From: Pilatotrama ljubarskyi
Taxonomy: Eukaryota > Basidiomycota > Agaricomycetes > Polyporales > Polyporaceae
DNA: 64,000 nt
Direction: 5' to 3'
NCBI GenBank assembly: GCA_022385805.1
Contig: MU277670.1
Location: forward strand, 963,102-1,027,101
Shown: in pieces, positions 1-18,892 of the stretch
Numbering within the stretch: the first letter of the stretch is position 1
Layout of the letters: each line of letters begins with the position of its first letter
Notes under the pieces: generated by a model
What the model saw: only the letters and a program-made list of their open reading frames with translations
The model's database searches: none
What the model was told of the DNA's origin: nothing
Translations under genes and position numbers: made by a program

Positions 1-1313
1 TCCTACGAAGCGTTCGTAGAGGAGCTCGATGAGGGTGACTCCTTCACCACATCTCTAATCGACGTCCTGGTCAAGGTGTGTACGCCCAGGCTCTTCGGAG
101 TTGTTATGATCTCACGCACATGTGTCAGGAAATGGCGGAGCGTCGAACGCGCCCCAATCCTGTTGACCGCCGTCTGATATCTGAACGAACCGCCAAGGTA
201 CTCCGTATGCAGGCCGCACCTCTCCACATCTACCGCGGAGGCCAGAGTAGCCTTCGAGAACGTGCTTCACGCCGTAGCGTCCCCATCCTTCCTCGGCATT
301 CCTTCAGCACTTTTCACGACCTCCTCTCCGAATCGGACGGCGAAGATGACTACGGCTCTGTGATGAATCCATCTGGTCCCCTTGAAGGCGCACGGATCAA
401 TACGGATCTGTACGATGCCTATTTCCCTTCAACATATGATCTCCCTGGCTCCTTGTCACGTAGAGCGGATCCGGAAGCAGGGTCTCCGCCTCCCGCTCCG
501 TCCGCAGGCCCAGCGGAGTCCACTCGCAGTAGCTTGATTGCGAACGGCCCACGCGCACAGTCTCCTCCGGCTGGTCGATCCATCTGGCATGCTAGTGTGG
601 GCGGCTCTGGTTCATCCCTCACCCGTCAACCCTCAATCCGCCGCCCCTTCCGAACCCGAACGACGGAATTCAGCGAATTCACCTCTCGCCGTCGATCTGC
701 GATTAGGAGCAGTACCACAGCGGAAGATGGACCTCGCGCTGACTCGTCCACGGATGCGGGCAGTAGAACCAGTGCGTTCGGGACTCGCGGCTTCCCGGAG
801 TCGTCCACCGCGGATGGGTACGCTATCCTGCCATGGGCGAGCGTGCGCCGTAGATCAGCCCCGTCAAGGTCTGGCAGTGCCGGTATTAACGGTGGCTCAA
901 CGTCCGTCGGTGTCGCGGGGCCGACGGCGGTGCGTTCGACCGCCCACAGCCCCAGCTCGTCACAGCTGTGGTACTCTTTGACGTCTCCCCTTGCGCGGCC
1001 AGAGTCTCGAGCAGATGCGGTCCCAGCCTTCACATCAAGCAACATGGAAAGCGATAGCGAGTGGCCGCAGGTTGTTGCCCCTAGATTGCGTCGAGGGGGA
1101 TTGCGGCCGCCCGAGTCGTTGCTACCGCATTACTATGGTCCTGCCCCATCTGAAGATACGGCGTCTTCGCGACCTGCGCCGGAGGAGTCTTCGGCGTTAT
1201 CCTCGTCGTTGGAGCGCGCACCGACTGACTCGTCGTCGTCGGAGCATCCGTATACCACAACGCTCCCCGGCGACCATGGGCATAACTCTGAATCTTCATC
1301 TGTTGTCGAATGA
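1..1313 (+). CDS. Unrecognised Ser/Arg/Pro-rich protein, 3' part only
   Basis: The start of this gene lies left of the window. The first 75 bases read as the end of an exon (last residues DVLVK). A 53-bp intron follows at 76-128 (GTGTGT...CAG), then a final exon 129-1313 that continues in phase for 394 residues to TGA. The visible protein is rich in Ser, Arg, Pro and Gly, has a short acidic patch near its start (ESDGEDDYG) and ends in a Ser/Glu-rich tail. I see no transmembrane segment and no domain I know; most of it looks intrinsically disordered. Codon use and length of the open frame support a real gene. I cannot assign a function; it could be the disordered tail of a larger regulatory protein whose domain is outside the window. 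Confidence 0.7.
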
Positions 1314-1612
1314 CTTGATTGCCAGGAGATTCCTTGATTAGGGTTGGGTAGATCGGTCGTGATATCCTGTAGCCTTACTTCTTGCTTGTACTGTTCTATC
1401 AATCATGACATGCTCTGTACAAGGGCGACATCGACAGAAACCGACTCTCCGAGCGATATTTGCTGCGATTCCTGAGTCCTCGAGAAGGGGGTTGCCGCTG
1501 ACAACGTTACCCTGTGCCTGGGCGCACGTGATTGGATGTGATCCTACGCCAGTGCGTTCGCAGTTCCAGCTTCAAGACCGCCATTTACTCGGCAGTGATC
1601 TTGCTGAACATC

Positions 1613-2799
1613 ATGATCAAAAAACGCTCTCGACCTCAGCCCAGAATAAGACAACCATCGCTTGAGCTCGAGGACGAAGCTGCTACGGCTGAGGAGGCGC
1701 AAGAACAGGCCGAAGAGAAACTTGAGTAGGTACTCGGTGGCTGGCCTCATACATCACTAGTTTCCGACGCTCACTCGTCGATCCGCTCAGTATTGCAGAT
1801 CTTATTGAGTTGCGGAAACTCCGAAAGGCCCGTGAGGGCATAGACTTGGCCAAGCTTTCGAAGGGAGACCTCAAGAAGAAACGCAAGAGGCCAAAGGAAG
1901 AGGAGGTTGTCGCTGGACTGAGACCCGGAGCCTCCGTGGACAATGATGATGAGTGAGTACCGTACCAGGCTGATATCGACCCAGACTCATCGTCTGTCTC
2001 GTAGTGAGGGAGAGGAGACCGAGACCAAGGCCCGTAAGGTCATCCGTGAGAACAACTTCACGCACCAGACGAATGCCCTTGACGTGGATAAGCACATGTG
2101 CGTCTGGTGCTGTCTGAGATCACTCTTCCCTAAATCACGTCTATCAGGATGGCATACATCGAAGAGAACATGAAGCTGCGACGAGGCGCAAAGGAGGAGT
2201 CAAAGAAGGACGACGGACAGGCGGACCCACTTGCTGAAGTGTTCCGCATCACGGAGAAGTACAAACAACCTACGCAGAAGAAGTCTCAAGAAGAAGGGAG
2301 CGTCACCAACAGCCTCGCCATGCTGACCGCCATCCCGGAGGTGGATCTGGGCATGGAGTGAGTGTTTCCCCAAAACCTCAGTCTGCCATTGCTGAACTTC
2401 TCTGTGCAGCGCCCGTTTGAAGAATATCGAGGAGACTGAGAAGGCGAAACGCATCATTGCGGAGCAACGGAAGGAGAGACAGAAACAGGATGATGAAGCA
2501 CACCTTTCTGCGGCGCGATGTAAGCTATGCCTTGCACTGGCTCTGCCATCCACATTTGCTCACGCCTGTGCTAGTCTACCGCCCCAATCTTAAAGCGAAA
2601 TCCGATGCCGACATCTTACGAGATGCTAAGCTCGAGGCTATGGGCCTCAATCCCGAGGATCACGAAGTCCGCCGGCCGACTGAACGGCCACAGATGGCCA
2701 CTGACGAGATTGTAAGTGCTCTCTGTGCGAGTGCTGTGGCATCGTGTTAAACACTACCTCCAGGTCATGGAACGCTTCAAGAAGAGGATGAGGAAATGA
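1613..2799 (+). CDS. TLS1: TLS1 / C9orf78 (Hep59 family) splicing-factor homologue
   Basis: Homologue of human C9orf78 (HCA59) and fission yeast Tls1, a nuclear protein that works with the spliceosomal helicase Brr2 and affects heterochromatin and telomeres (family knowledge). Seven exons fit: 1613-1725, 1791-1952, 2005-2097, 2148-2357, 2410-2519, 2575-2711 and 2764-2799, giving about 286 residues. Phases agree at every junction. The acceptor of the first intron could instead be at 1760, adding ten residues. Family hallmarks seen in order are the basic N-terminus (MIKKRSRPQPR), a LIELRKLRKAREGID block, NFTHQTNALDVDKHMMAYIE and the strongly conserved AIPEVDLGMDAR. The end is a short basic MERFKKRMRK. 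The start is the ATG that gives the typical family N-terminus. Divergence from alternatives is large, so the family call is firm; the exact function in this fungus is inferred. Confidence 0.9.
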
Positions 2800-3098
2800 A
2801 AGCTACTATAGTATTGTAACTTATTGATTCTTCGGACTCTTGTATTTATTGTATTCATACGGTATGTCATTTCTCTGCGAACTGCGCCGTGGTTAGTTCA
2901 GCTGTCTGGGAATCACGAAGGTTTCTCGGTGGGACGTCACATTGGCCGCGGACGGACAACAACGCGTGCAAACGAGCGACTTCAAAGCGGCATGAGCGCC
3001 GGAAAGCGAAGGGTTCATGTGTATACTCCAGGTGTACTCGGTCGAGAGATTGGTCGCATGAAAGTGTCGACGCCGGGTATTGTAGCACGGAAAAAAAT

Positions 3099-3185
3099 CC
3101 TCCGAGCCAGGATCGAACTAGCGGCCTCAAGATAAGCATGTCAACCGATTACAGTCTTGCGCTCTACCAACTGAGCTATCGGAGG
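3099..3185 (-). tRNA. tRNA-Tyr (anticodon GUA) with intron
   Basis: Read on the minus strand, the ends pair as a perfect 7-bp acceptor stem (CCTCCGA with TCGGAGG). There is a D arm GCTC..GAGC and an anticodon stem CAAGA/TCTTG around CTGTAA, which puts GTA in the anticodon position. The T arm is GCTAG-TTCGATC-CTGGC. About 15 nt between the base after the anticodon and the 3' half of the anticodon stem do not fit the cloverleaf. They sit where the intron of nuclear tRNA-Tyr genes lies (after position 37). A run of seven T on the same strand follows within a few bases of the 3' end, as expected for an RNA polymerase III terminator. CCA is not encoded. Isotype is certain from the anticodon; intron limits are by analogy with yeast tRNA-Tyr. 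Confidence 0.95.
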
Positions 3186-4456
3186 CTTGTAAGAGCCTGC
3201 TTTAGCTTATTGATATAGTGTAATTCCTTCGGTGGTGGACTTGCATTGGGGACCTGTGAAGTTTCGTTCCTTCAACTCCCTACTTCTCCCGTGACCCAGC
3301 TGTAGCAACGATTGTGCTGCCCCCGGAAGGGCCCAAGTAGGCTCTAATACGTCGAGCGCGAGGTTGCCGCTAGGAATACACAGTAAACCATGTGAGTATT
3401 CTGGCTCCTGAGCTCATATTGCGCGCACGTTGCCCTGCGCATACGGCGCCGCTAGGAGGAAACCAAGCACATACCGAACAGCTGCCCTTGTACCCCGCGC
3501 AGGTTTCTTGCTATAGAAGCCGCGCGGGGTTCATGGGCTCATAAGCTGGATGATAGGTAGTAATTTGCAAGCTGAGCGTTGTAGCTGGTGCGAAGGTGCA
3601 GTGCGCAACGGTGCGCACGAGTATGGTAATCATGACATGTCGTCGCTAATGTCCTGTACCCGAGCAGGTTCTCTTTACTATCTATGTCTAAAACTGGGCG
3701 CACCCAGCACCGGCACCAAGTACCAGCGCCGACCACCAAGAAGATGTGCTAGTATCCGCCCAGTTTGACGTTCATGGTCGCCCCGAAACACATATGAAGA
3801 TTTCGCTCATCGTGTAGCCGTCGATAAGCCCACCGCCAGCCGAGTACAGATCCTTCTTCCTTATCACAAATACAGGGAGAATGCTCTGGAGCCAGTCAAG
3901 GAGACCATAGAAGGCACTTGGAGGCGTGTAAATAGGTTGGAGAGTACTCAGTATAGACAGTGACTCTTTTCGCTAGCTAGACTTTCCATCGCACCATACC
4001 ATACGCTTCATGCGGGTTACATAGACATATGCATACAGGACTAAAGCTTTGAAGCTGACTGGCCACTGCATAGCTAGATCGTGTGAAGAAGCGTGCTACT
4101 GAACTTGCGCTACACTCCGGTATTCCAAATGTCTACGGCCGCTGCGTGGAACCGTTTGTCTTCTCCATGAATCCGCGTGCAAACGATTGGTCGTAGAAAG
4201 CTCGAGCGTGACCGAGCGCCGTCTGCTGAATCATGCTGGAGGCGTCGCGGGACGTGATGTCGCCAAAATGGTGTCGACCACTCTCCGCACGCCCATTCCC
4301 GTCCTCGCCACGACTTATAGCTCCGGACGCGGACGATGTCCTGCTTAGCCTCGCAATTCGCTCTGTCAATCGCTGCTCACAGGGACATCCCTTGATTCCG
4401 CTGCACTTCCTCTCCGTTCTCGCATATCTTCAGAATCTTGATTCTCACCGTCCACC
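3186..4456. other. Intergenic region, no gene seen
   Basis: Between the tRNA gene and MET16. Only short frames of 66-110 codons occur, with no recognisable domain and no splice chain linking them. The right part serves as the MET16 promoter and leader. I found no convincing sulfur-control element by eye. Confidence 0.5.
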
Positions 4457-5448
4457 ATGTCGTCATCCACCTCTGCGGCCTCTAAGCCCACCTTCGACAA
4501 GCCCCTCAAACTCCCTCTCTCGCACGAGGACATCGACCGCATCAATGCTTACCTCCGTGACCTGACGCCCGAGCAGATCCTTACATGGGCCGTCGAGCAT
4601 GTACCGGGCCTGTACCAGACGACCGCGTTCGGTTTGACGGGCCTTGTAGCGATTGATATGCTCTCGAAGATCACGTCCAACCCCCCTCCTCTCATCTTCA
4701 TCGATACTCTGTATCACTTCCCTGAAACGTACGAGCTTGTCGAGGACGTCAAGAAGCGGTACAACCGGGAGGTCCACGTATACAAGCCCGCGGGCTGCGA
4801 GACCGTTCAGGACTTCGAGAAGAAGTATGGGGAGAGGCTGTGGGAGACAGACGAGACGACATACGACTATCTCGTAAAGGTGTGCATCACCCTACACTGC
4901 TCTATTATATCAGTTCTCATCCTCAGTTGATTAGGTTGAGCCTGCTCGGCGAGCATACGAGGAGCTCGGAGTCAAGGCTGTCATTACAGGCCGTCGTGCT
5001 TCCCAGGGAGCGGACCGAGCCAACCTTCAGCCTCTGGAGGTAGACAGCACAGGCCTGGTCAAGCTCAATCCCCTCTTCGCCTGGACCTTCCCCTTTGTAC
5101 AGTGGTACGTCGATGAGAACAAGGTACCCCGCAACAAGTTGCTCGACCAGGGCTACCGGAGCATCGGCGACTGGCACAGCACGGCGAAGAGCGGAGAGGG
5201 CGACCAGGGCGAGCGCGCAGGCAGGTGGGCGGGCAAGGCGGAGAAGACGGAGTGCGGCTTGCATGTGGACTACTTCAAGCTGAAAGCTGCTGCTGAGGAG
5301 AAGGTGTGTTCCGGCTCCGCAATGGTGCGCTTCGCGGTGCTCACGTTTGTTCACACCATCTCAGCTCAAGCAAAAGGCCCTCGCTGAGCAAACCAAGGAA
5401 TCTGCACCTGCCACCAGTACCGCACCTGCAGTCCAGACGAGTGCTTGA
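4457..5448 (+). CDS. MET16: Phosphoadenylyl-sulfate (PAPS) reductase, thioredoxin-dependent
   Basis: Reduces 3'-phosphoadenylyl sulfate to sulfite and PAP using thioredoxin, in the sulfate assimilation route to cysteine and methionine. Three exons: 4457-4879, 4935-5303 and 5365-5448, with phase-0 introns of 55 and 61 bp, giving 291 residues, near the length of yeast Met16. Family signatures in order: a nucleotide-binding loop QTTAFGLTGLVAIDM (about residues 53-68), the DTLYHFPET segment, TGRRASQGADR in the second exon, the YRSIGDWHST motif, and the C-terminal ECGLH carrying the single redox cysteine that attacks PAPS. There is no cluster of extra cysteines as in iron-sulfur APS reductases, so the PAPS type is favoured. 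The ATG lies in a good context (CACCATGTC). The tail after the ECGLH motif is short and Ala/Thr-rich. Confidence 0.95.
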
Positions 5449-5967
5449 GTATCGTAGGCTTGAGCCTTCGTGAAGTGTCTCGGATCTCGCGCAGTGTACC
5501 AACGCGTGTATCTTATATCATTTGCTATGTATGCTCTCCGATATGTCTCCAACATGGAGCATCCTCTCCTTGCGCTCCAATAGTCGTTTCCGGCCTTGTC
5601 GCGGCTGCAATCCGGACAACCAGGGCGGACCTCTGGCGTTCTAACGCCTATGAGAGTACACGCCACCAAAGTAGATACTGATGTTCGTCCGGCACGAGTC
5701 CTCAGTTAGCTCTGCCCGTACAGAGTCCGATGGAGCTCCGCAAACATCGGGTAGCGCGCTGGTATATATGTATCCGTCTCCCAATCCATCTCCCGTTTGT
5801 GCAGTTCGCGTGTTCCTCTTCCCGCACTTGCCCGCAGTGAGGCCTGTGTACCCTGAGCGAGTTACGGTTATGACATCCTTGGCCACGTACGTTGGATCTG
5901 CTCGCTACTCAAATGCGATTACTGAGCATTTGGGTCCAGTAGCATCGGTCTGCCACGAGGACCCACG
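5449..5967. other. Intergenic region between MET16 and the RNase III gene
   Basis: Holds the MET16 3' end and the promoter of the RNase III gene, both on the plus strand. Short frames on either strand show no recognisable protein feature. Confidence 0.5.
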
Positions 5968-7184
5968 GTGCCCAACGGGCGCGTTCCACTCAAGTACGCT
6001 CCGTTTCGATCTACTAGATGTGCGAATCGAACTGAGAGACGAGTACCAGGCCTGAGTTCGAGGACGGACTGCCCCCGCTCCCAGAGATACGCTCAGAGGC
6101 CTTGCGCCTGCAAGTGTTCACGCACAGGAGCTTCTACGCCCGGCCCACCCATGTCTTCGAGGACATGCCGGATGACCCCAGCCCGGACAATGAGTCGTAC
6201 GTTGTCCATCTCGGCCGCGCCACATGTTTCACATCCACAACTTCGCCCTGTACAGGCTTGAGCATCTAGGGGACACCGTCCTAAGTCTGATCGTCACTGG
6301 TCTCCTGAGAGACGTCTACCCGTGCCTGCGGGTCGGTCCGTCCACTGTGAGTCATGCACATTCGCCGTGAGTGCTCGGTAAGCTCATAGCGATCGGATTC
6401 CCTACGCAGAAAATTCGGGCTTTGGTGGTAGGCAACCCTACCCTGGCATGGATGTGAGGACGCAGCCTTGATAAGACGGCATAAAATAAACGTTTTGGCT
6501 CTGCAGCTCCGTGCAATACCGCCTGCCTGAGCGGCTCCGCATGCACCCCGCGCAAGCGATCACCCTCAGGGCCTCCGCCAACATCCAGGGTAAGCATTTG
6601 CAGCCCATTTACCCCGGCGCCCTCGCTCACTTAACGCTTCAGCCGACCTCTTCGAGGTGAGCAGGATTCTCTTACAATTGACCGTTTCTCCAATTGCTTC
6701 GCAGTCTTTCGTCGGTGGTCTTTACCTCGACCAGGGCCTCGAAGCCGTTCAGGCATGGCTGCACCCGCTCCTCCGCCCCTTCCTCGCTATCGCCTACCGC
6801 ACCGTGCGCGTCCAGCACGGCCTGTCCCCTGAGCCGCCCTACAGCACCACGCCGCCGCCGCCCCGTTACTCCGACACAGCCCTGCGTTCTGACGGCGCAC
6901 CGGCGCATCAGCCGCAGACCTGGTCGACGCCGCCCCCGCCACGCATGCCCGCGAGCATCGGGCACCTCTCGCTCTTCAACCAGCACCTGCAGCAGCAGTG
7001 TAAGAACATCGAGTGGGTATATTCGGACAGCGCGGGCGAGGGCACGAAGACGACCCCGATCTGGGTCGTGCGCGCGATGGTCGAGGGCGTGTGCCTCGGA
7101 CGCGGTCGCGGGAGCACGAAGAAGGCCGCTAGGAACGAGGCGGCCAAGGAGGGACTCGTCAAGCTCGGGATACCTGTCCCGTGA
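5968..7184 (+). CDS. Compact ribonuclease III with C-terminal dsRNA-binding domain
   Basis: Seven exons fit by phase: 5968-5993, 6050-6196, 6256-6346, 6410-6453, 6507-6589, 6643-6656 (only 14 nt) and 6705-7184, for 294 residues. Residues about 15-155 form an RNase III domain. The signature LEHLGDTVLSL supplies E60 and D64, and ADLFESFVGGLYLDQG supplies D132 and E135. The spacing matches the four metal-binding acids of bacterial RNase III, so all catalytic residues seem present. A Pro-rich linker (about 176-220) joins a dsRNA-binding domain (about 225-290) ending with the typical basic STKKAARNEAAKEGL helix. There is no helicase or PAZ domain, so it is not Dicer. Intact acids argue against mL44-type mitochondrial ribosomal proteins. 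The start is the ATG whose short first exon splices in phase into PEFEDGLPPLPEI. A role in rRNA, snRNA or dsRNA processing is inferred. Confidence 0.87.
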
Positions 7185-7627
7185 GTTACTCCTTCGCGCG
7201 CTCGGGTGCTTGGGTGCCGGAGTCCTGATAGCTGATGTTAGATGGGCGATTGCAGGCAGCTGGAAGGCCAGTTCCCCGTCTGAGCCCCAGCACCTTGTCT
7301 TCAGACTCGCGCTGGATGTCCGCGGTTCACGACGTCGGTCATCCCGCTCAGGTGTGCAGGCAGCGTGCGAGGGTTTGCTAGGTAGAATGTTCACACCCAG
7401 GATACGGACGGATATGCTGCCAAGAAGGAAGGTGTGGATTCGGATGCTCGGTCTGTGTTCTCGTGCTCTCATGCTTCGCTCTGCCGGATAACGATCTGTC
7501 ACATGCTGTATCTCGCCGCTCTTGTCGCTATGTTTGCTTCTAGATGTATTAGTATGAGTACAATGATAACTATACATGCGATGAGTAGAGGGGTGATGGG
7601 CGGTACTTTTCCCAAAGAAGATGGTGT
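7185..7627. other. Convergent intergenic region
   Basis: Lies between the 3' ends of the RNase III gene (plus) and COA3 (minus). Expected to hold both 3' UTRs. A long minus-strand frame overlapping it (6672-7577) is mostly the antisense shadow of the RNase III gene and has no domain. No separate gene is supported. Confidence 0.5.
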
Positions 7628-8223
7628 CTAAATGAGACGCTTGCCTCCGGGTACGGGATCCTTCATCCTCCCCACATTATCCACCGCAGGTGCGCCCCAG
7701 ACCATGGTCCTTGAAGAAGGGTCCAAGAGACCCGGAAAGCGATGTTCCAGTAAAGGGGGTAAGACCCCGCGTCGTGGCGTGCTCGAGCTTGTCTTCGTCT
7801 CCGGTCGCGCTTCGGTTGTGAGAGGTGCAGCTGGCGAAGAGGGGTGGTTAAGAGGGAGTCCTGTTTCTGACGAGGCCCTCGACGCATCCGCGGCCGCTCT
7901 GCTCTCCGGTGCCCCATCCTCCGCCTTCTGGATCCCAGACCCGGCCATGAGAGCGCGCGCCTCCTCATCCACGTCGTCGAACACGTCCTGTTTCACCGCG
8001 CCGATCGAGTACGCCCATACGCCGACCGCGAACCCGGCCAGTAAGATGCCAGTTAGGGCGTTGCGCAGCCGGAACGGTTCGCGCGCGCGTTTTAGGCCGG
8101 GGGACATGAGCTACAGGACGAGTACGTTAGGCAAGCCGTTCGATCGCCTTGAGCTAAAAGACGTACATTCCGAGGCCGGTACGACTGTCGCGCCGCCTTA
8201 CGGTCCACGTATGGGTCTGCCAT
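7628..8223 (-). CDS. COA3: Cytochrome c oxidase assembly factor 3 (Coa3)
   Basis: Inner-membrane mitochondrial protein that binds new Cox1 and couples its synthesis to complex IV assembly (family knowledge). Two exons on the minus strand: 8223-8167 (MADPYVDRKAARQSYRPRN) and 8110-7628, joined over a 56-bp intron with GTACGT donor and CTGTAG acceptor, giving 179 residues. The Coa3 core is clear: a basic stretch MSPGLKRAREPFRLRN, one transmembrane helix (ALTGILLAGFAVGVWAYSIG) and the conserved VKQDVFDDVDEEA just after it. Most Coa3 proteins are near or under 100 residues. Here a Ser/Pro/Thr-rich extension of about 110 residues follows. It ends in a more ordered WGAPAVDNVGRMKDPVPGG, so it may be real rather than run-through. 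The upstream ATG is chosen because its exon gives the DRKAARQSYRP leader typical of fungal Coa3. Confidence 0.88.
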
Positions 8224-8647
8224 GCTCGCAGACTGTGTCAAGAGCGGCGATTGCAAGAAGACTGGGACTGCGAGAGGTGGTCGCGGAGTGCAAGGGACAA
8301 GCAGCGTGCGGACGTCTCGCACTCGGCGAGCACGTGCCAAATATCATGCTATGACATAGATATCTCGTCCCGTTCTTCAGAATCGCTCACACATCACTCG
8401 CTCATTCGTAGGCAAACACCTCTGCGCGCACAACGAATTTTCGTTCATGTGTGGATGAAGGGCAGGAAGCATGAGCGCGACGTCGCGTCTGGGCCCTGCC
8501 CGCATCTCTCGGGAAAGTTCGGAAACCAAACACAACTTCAGCAAGATCGAGTAGAGATACTACAAGCAATCCCGCAGGTACTCCAGCATGCGTAGGAAGG
8601 GATAGTATTGATTTATTGTATTGTCCTCGCAGTCGTAGGCTACATCT
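8224..8647. other. Region between COX7 and COA3 (COA3 promoter)
   Basis: Both flanking genes read leftwards, so this stretch holds the COX7 3' UTR and the COA3 promoter. No gene of its own is supported. Confidence 0.5.
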
Positions 8648-9099
8648 CTATTCGCCAGCGGGCTTGCCCTGGTAGTGGAGGGGAAGAGGACCCCAGTGAG
8701 GATGGAACAGTGGTGAAGGAGTGGGGGAAGCGCACCTTGATGAGCTGGTATGCGCCAACGGCGGTGCTAATCATGCCAACAGTGAAGATGGCATAGTACG
8801 AGCCTGAGGGGCATGCGGTCACCGACAAGGGTGTGCGGCGCTCTAGCAGCGCTACTCACCGACGTAGAACTTTGACCGGGGCAGGCGGTAGTAGATGGGC
8901 GCATGCGAGCTCTACAGAACGACATCGATTATTTAACCAACCGCGCGGGCTGTGAGCAGGCGCGAAGTGAATATACCTGGACGAGCTTCTGCTTCTCCAC
9001 AACACGGTTGGGCTCTGGCAGGTCGTGGGACAGTCAGACCATGCCAGACATAAGGTCAAGCAACCCAAAAGACTGACTGTAGACGAGCGAGTTGAGCAT
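8648..9099 (-). CDS. COX7: Cytochrome c oxidase subunit 7
   Basis: Small single-span subunit of mitochondrial complex IV, related to yeast Cox7 (subunit VIIa family). Five tiny exons on the minus strand fit by phase: 9099-9078, 9014-8977, 8911-8860, 8803-8736 and 8668-8648, giving 66 residues against 60 in yeast. Recognition rests on NRVVEKQKLVQ, then APIYYRLPRSKFYV, which match the yeast layout (VIQLQKIFQ..PLWWRHPRSALY). One membrane helix follows (SYYAIFTVGMISTAVGAYQL), and the end is a short KGKPAGE. Introns of 63, 65, 56 and 67 bp make up more than half of the gene. The first exon (MLNSLVY) uses a GTCAGT donor and is the least certain part. The gene lies in the same direction just upstream of COA3 and diverges from YAF9. 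Confidence 0.85.
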
Positions 9100-9226
9100 T
9101 CTGGGCAGTGGCTGCGACGGACGACGACGAGGAGGTGGTCGAGAATGAGGAGGAACGTGAAGGAGGCGGAGGGCGCGCGCGAGCGGAGTCTCAACAGCCG
9201 AACCGGCGCGGCTCGTCTCGACCGCC
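9100..9226. promoter_or_regulatory. Bidirectional promoter COX7 / YAF9
   Basis: Only 127 bp separate the two divergent start codons, so the promoters and leaders must overlap. The stretch is purine-rich on the plus strand (many GGAGG and GACGA units). I see no clear TATA box. Confidence 0.6.
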
Positions 9227-10180
9227 ATGACCTCCAACGATCGCGTCCGCGTCAAGGTGCGTCCTCTCTCTGCCTGTCCATTTGTCTGCCAACCATCTGT
9301 TTTCTGACATAGGGTGTCGACATACACCGTCCAATCATCTATGGAAACACGGCGTGGGTCCTGACCCAAGAGGAGCGGAATGCGCTGCCTCACCCCGACC
9401 ACACCCATCGCTGGACCGTCGCGGTGCGCAGTGCGGCATCCGCGAACGACTCTGACATCGTCGGAGGAGCAGACGACTTGAGCTATTTCATCAAGCGAGT
9501 GACGTTCAAGCTGCATGATACCTATCCGAATCCCACTAGAAGTGAGTGGCTCACGTGCGCTGCTTGCGGTGGGTGGCTAGAGCTGTGACCACTTGCAGCT
9601 GTCGACAAACCTCCTTTCGAGGTCTCGGAAACAGGGTATGTCGCCCTCAGACGCACTATACGAACCAGGACTAACGTTAAAGAATCTCAGATGGGGTGAA
9701 TTCGAGATCACCATCCGTATAATGTTCGTGCAAGAGTCGGGCGAGAAATCCATCACCTTCTACCACCATTTGAAGCTCCATCCATGGACAGCGGTCGGCA
9801 GCGGCGAGCCTGAGATTCCGCCACTCGAGGCCGCCGCGAAGATGGGACCCGTGCACTCCTGGCAATACGATGAGATCGTCTTCCACGACCCATACCAGTC
9901 GTTCCTGAACATCCTCACTGCCCACCCGCCCACTGCCCTACCGAAGGTCAAGCGACGGCCCATACCGTTCCATACGGCGAATCCTGGCTCGCTGGAGGCG
10001 TCCAAGGGCGGAGTGCCTGAGTTTACTCAGGAGATGGAGAAGGACGAGGCGGAGCGGCTGGATGCCGCGAAGGCGAAGCTAGCGCAGGAGTACAACCGAC
10101 TCGAGGGCCTGCTCAGTGAAAAGGAGAACGAGTTGAAGAAGGTCAAGGAAGAGATTGAGAAGGCACTGCAGGAATCGTGA
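9227..10180 (+). CDS. YAF9: YEATS-domain protein Yaf9
   Basis: Reader of acylated histone H3 shared by the SWR1 remodeller and the NuA4 acetyltransferase (family knowledge). Four exons: 9227-9256, 9313-9541, 9599-9635 and 9691-10180, for 261 residues. The YEATS domain covers about residues 8-140. It shows the diagnostic HTHRWTV, the aromatic-cage strand DTYPNPTR, ETGWGEFEI (acyl-lysine pocket) and the FYHHLKLHP strand that closes the fold. The C-terminal 60 residues are a charged coiled coil (EKDEAERLDAAKAKLAQEY onwards), as in Yaf9 and GAS41, where it serves for complex assembly. The start ATG directly precedes NDRVRVKGV, the normal family beginning. The gene is convergent with the ATR gene, with 112 bp between the stop codons. 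Confidence 0.95.
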
Positions 10181-10292
10181 TAATGTTGTACGAATGCAGC
10201 GCGAGTGATGTGTTGTACGATACAAATGCGATGTCAGTAATATTCTACATGTCGTGAATGTCCGCAGCATCCCAGAAAAACCCATTATACCA

Positions 10293-18892
<8,600 letters not shown>

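Noticed and set aside
3539..3768. Opposed short frames of 66 and 72 codons
   Set aside because: Too short, no motif, opposite strands of the same sequence.
6672..7577. Minus-strand open frame of 301 codons
   Set aside because: It lies antisense to the last exon of the RNase III gene, is Arg-rich as expected for a GC-rich shadow frame, and has no domain.
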